Positions 5,531 to 7,745 of a stretch of DNA of 7,745 bases are shown here, one piece after another. The notes below the pieces were generated by a model. The model searched no databases, was not told where the DNA came from, and worked only from the letters and a program-made list of their open reading frames with translations. Source of the stretch: an uncultured Atopobiaceae bacterium (GTDB lineage: Bacteria; Actinomycetota; Coriobacteriia; Coriobacteriales; Atopobiaceae); NCBI GenBank assembly GCA_944321005.1, contig CALUJT010000100.1:1-7745 (forward strand). The letters run 5' to 3'. A program made the position numbers and the translations under genes. Position 1 is the stretch's first letter. Each line of letters opens with the position of its first letter.

Positions 5531-7745
5531 TCGTCACCCCCGCCAAAGAGGGTGCCGAAGGCCTGCCCAAAGAGGCCGAGAGCACGCGACACGCGCCCGC
5601 GCCTCTTGCGCGGGGCTGCCGGCCTGGGAGCAGGCGCGGAAGAGGGCCTCGGCGCCTGCGCCGGGGCAGCGGCCGGGGCGGGCTCGGGGGCCTGTGCCGG
5701 CTCGGGGACGGGCTCGACGACGTCGGAGGGCTCGTCCTTCTCGGAGGGCTCCTCCGCGGCGAGCTCGGGAACCGCCTCGGGCACCGGCTCCACGCGCGGG
5801 GCCTTGGCCGCAGCGGCGCGCTCCTCCATGGCCTCCTTTGCACGGAGGTAGGCCTCGCGCAGGAACTCCTCCTGGCAGTTCACGCGCGGAGCGTCCTCGG
5901 GGGAGTCCACGCGCGCCCAGGTGCCCTCGGAGGTGAGCTGGCGCGCCTTCACGTTGTCCGCGAGCTGGAGCTCGATGAAGTGGCGCACGATCTCGCAGCA
6001 AGCGGGGTCGCGCACGGGGTAGGCGATCTCCACGCGGCGCTCGGTGTTGCGCGTCATCATGTCCGCGCTCGAGAGGTAGATCGTGTCCGCGTACTCGCCG
6101 AAGGCGTAGATGCGGGCGTGCTCGAGGAAGCGCCCGGCGATCTGGCGCACCACGAGGCCGTCGGTCTTGCCCGGGACTCCCGCCTTGATGCAGCAGATGC
6201 CGCGGACCACCATGACCACCTTGACGCCGGCCTCGCAGGCCTCGGAGATCTTGTCGATGACGTCGCGGTCCGTGAGGGAGTTCATCTTGAAGAAGACGCG
6301 CGCGGGCGCCCCCTCGCGGGCGCGCGCGATCTCGCGGTCGAGTCCGCGCATGACGAGGGGCTTGAGGCCCACGGGCGCCACGCCGAGCTGGCGATAGGTT
6401 CCGCGGAGGTTGCCGAGCGAGAGGTTGCGGAAGAAGGTGTTGCCGTCCGCGCCTATGCCCTCGTCGGCAGTGAGGAGCATGAAGTCAGAGTAGAGGGTCG
6501 CGGTCTTCTCGTTGAAGTTGCCGGTGCCCAGGCACGTGATGCGTCGGATGCCGTCGCGGTCGTGGTAGGTGATCTGGCAGATCTTGGAGTGGCACTTGAA
6601 GCCCTCGGAGCCGTAGATGACGGTGCAGCCGGCGTCCTCTAGGCGCTCCGCCCAGGCGATGTTGTTGGCCTCGTCAAAGCGGGCGCGCAGCTCCATGAGG
6701 ACGGTCACGTCCTTGCCCGCCTCGGCGGCGCTGATGAGGCTCTCGCAGAGGTGGCTGGACTTGGCCACGCGGTAGAGCGTGATCTTGATTGAGATGCAGG
6801 CGTCGTCGGCCGAGGCCTCGCGCACGAGGCGCAAAAGCGGCGTCATGGACTCGTAGGGGTAGGTGAGAAGGACGTCGTGGTCCTCCACCTGGCCGCGCAT
6901 GGGAAGGGAGAGGTCCACCATCGGGGAGATCTGCGGCTCGAAGCGGCGGAACACGCAGGCGGCGTGCTCGTGGTCCGGGATGTGGGACTCGAGGCCGTAG
7001 ACGTAGCCGAGGTCTATGGGCCTGTTGAGGCGGAAGACGCGGCGCGGCTCGAGGGAGAGCTCGTCGGCGATGAGGCCCTCGAGCGCCTTGCCAAGCTTGC
7101 CGCGGATCTCAAGGCGCACCGGCTGCAGGCGCTGGCGCAGCTTGAGGACCTTCTTCATGTGCTGGCGGTAGTCCTCCTCCTCCTCGACGCCCTCGCCGTC
7201 CGGGTCGATGTCGGCGTTGCGCGTGACGCGCAGCACGGCGGAGCGCTTGGGGACGTAGTCGCCGAAGCACTGGTCCAGGCAGGTCTCGAGCACGTCCTCG
7301 AGCAGGGTGTAGCGCCAGGCCTTGGGCGTGGCCGGCAGCGCAACGACGCGCTGCTCGGTGCGGGGCACCTCGATGATGCCAAGAAGGCCCGTCTCCTCCA
7401 CTCCGTCGAGCGAGCACGCGACGAAGAGTCGGCCGTTCCTCAGGTTGGGGAAGGGGTGGCGCGGGTCGACGATGAGGGGGGAGATGATGGGGGCAAGGCG
7501 TCGCTCGAAGTGATGCTGGACGGCGGCGCGGTCCTCCTCGGTGTACTCGGCAGGGGAGACGCGCACGAGCCCGTGCTGGGCGAGAAGGGCCTCGACCTCG
7601 GCGAGCCCCCTCTCGTGGCGCTCCACCAGGGGGGGCAGCGCGTCGAAGATTGCCTCGAGCTGCTCGGTGGGCGTCATGTTGGACTTGTTGTCCTTGGGCT
7701 GGTTCTTGAGCGAGGCGAGGTCGGAGAGGCCGCCCACGCGGATCA
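5527..7745 (-). CDS. ppk1: Polyphosphate kinase 1 with C-terminal extension (5' end outside window)
   Basis: Makes inorganic polyphosphate from ATP, reversibly, through a phosphohistidine intermediate. The frame stays open to the window edge and reads IRVGGLSDLASLKN, an internal Ppk1 segment; the GTG at 7737 is therefore an internal Val, and roughly 100 N-terminal residues are missing. Counting that Val as 1, landmarks are the head-domain SPLIVDPRHPFPNLRNGRLF (86-105), VLLTYPYESM (289-298), IKITLYRVAK (317-326), ELRARFDEANNIAWA (349-363), FKCHSKI with autophosphorylated His383 (E. coli His435 equivalent), GTGNFNEKTA (404-413), FLEHARIY with His540 (E. coli His592 equivalent) and LSSADMMTRN (555-564). 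The catalytic core ends near residue 635. About 100 further residues follow: a Pro/Ala/Glu-rich linker, then a KRRGR patch and a short amphipathic segment. It overlaps rlmD by 4 bases. Confidence 0.96.
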   Translation of the reverse strand, partial: IRVGGLSDLASLKNQPKDNKSNMTPTEQLEAIFDALPPLVERHERGLAEVEALLAQHGLVRVSPAEYTEEDRAAVQHHFERRLAPIISPLIVDPRHPFPNLRNGRLFVACSLDGVEETGLLGIIEVPRTEQRVVALPATPKAWRYTLLEDVLETCLDQCFGDYVPKRSAVLRVTRNADIDPDGEGVEEEEDYRQHMKKVLKLRQRLQPVRLEIRGKLGKALEGLIADELSLEPRRVFRLNRPIDLGYVYGLESHIPDHEHAACVFRRFEPQISPMVDLSLPMRGQVEDHDVLLTYPYESMTPLLRLVREASADDACISIKITLYRVAKSSHLCESLISAAEAGKDVTVLMELRARFDEANNIAWAERLEDAGCTVIYGSEGFKCHSKICQITYHDRDGIRRITCLGTGNFNEKTATLYSDFMLLTADEGIGADGNTFFRNLSLGNLRGTYRQLGVAPVGLKPLVMRGLDREIARAREGAPARVFFKMNSLTDRDVIDKISEACEAGVKVVMVVRGICCIKAGVPGKTDGLVVRQIAGRFLEHARIYAFGEYADTIYLSSADMMTRNTERRVEIAYPVRDPACCEIVRHFIELQLADNVKARQLTSEGTWARVDSPEDAPRVNCQEEFLREAYLRAKEAMEERAAAAKAPRVEPVPEAVPELAAEEPSEKDEPSDVVEPVPEPAQAPEPAPAAAPAQAPRPSSAPAPRPAAPRKRRGRVSRALGLFGQAFGTLFGGGDE
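5534..5541 (-). promoter_or_regulatory. Ribosome binding site of the rRNA methyltransferase, inside ppk1
   Basis: GGGGGTGA on the - strand matches the ideal GGAGGTGA at 7 of 8 positions. It lies in the last ppk1 codons just before the GTG at 5530, and it supports both the GTG start and translational coupling. Confidence 0.7.

Noticed and set aside
5620..5790. GC-rich repetitive stretch as a possible DNA repeat or recombination site
   Set aside because: It is explained by Pro/Ala/Glu codons of the Ppk1 linker, with the ppk1 frame intact throughout and no regular nucleotide period visible.
7735..7737. GTG as start of ppk1
   Set aside because: The preceding codons in frame read Ile-Arg, continuing the conserved Ppk1 segment, and the N-terminal domain is missing, so this is an internal Val.

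Overview
This window reads as high-GC Gram-positive (actinobacterial) chromosome. The gene contents and protein styles (a clostridial-type single-cluster ferredoxin, strong Shine-Dalgarno sites, a Ppk1 of actinobacterial type) best fit the Coriobacteriia, for example an Olsenella/Atopobium/Collinsella relative. That placement is an inference from sequence style, not a database match. The window holds seven protein-coding genes, two of them cut by the window edges, and I see no tRNA, rRNA, CRISPR array, transposase or phage gene.

Layout. On the + strand, 1-1833 holds the 3' part of a UDP-galactopyranose mutase gene (glf) followed by a family 2 glycosyltransferase. This pair belongs to surface-glycan synthesis, probably galactofuranose-containing. 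Everything from 1964 to the end is on the - strand. Read in transcription order it is: polyphosphate kinase (ppk1, 5' end outside the window), overlapping by 4 bases a 23S rRNA uracil-5 methyltransferase of the RlmD/RumA type; a gap of about 210 bases with small hairpins; a 61-residue [4Fe-4S] ferredoxin with its own promoter and a strong intrinsic terminator; then a Maf nucleotide pyrophosphatase overlapping by 8 bases a P1-family (S58, DmpA/NylC-like) self-processing peptidase. The + and - blocks converge on a 130-base gap that contains a 75-base, nearly perfect two-tier palindrome.

How the genes fit together. There are four likely transcription units: glf-glycosyltransferase (cell envelope), ppk1-rlmD (polyphosphate metabolism plus rRNA modification, translationally coupled), ferredoxin alone (electron carrier), and maf-peptidase (nucleotide-pool housekeeping plus a peptidase of unknown substrate, translationally coupled). 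Most of this is ordinary housekeeping DNA. I did not find a convincing new multi-gene system. The items most worth a second look are a non-canonical Pro/Ala/Glu-rich C-terminal tail on Ppk1 that ends in a basic plus amphipathic segment, and the long palindrome between the convergent blocks.
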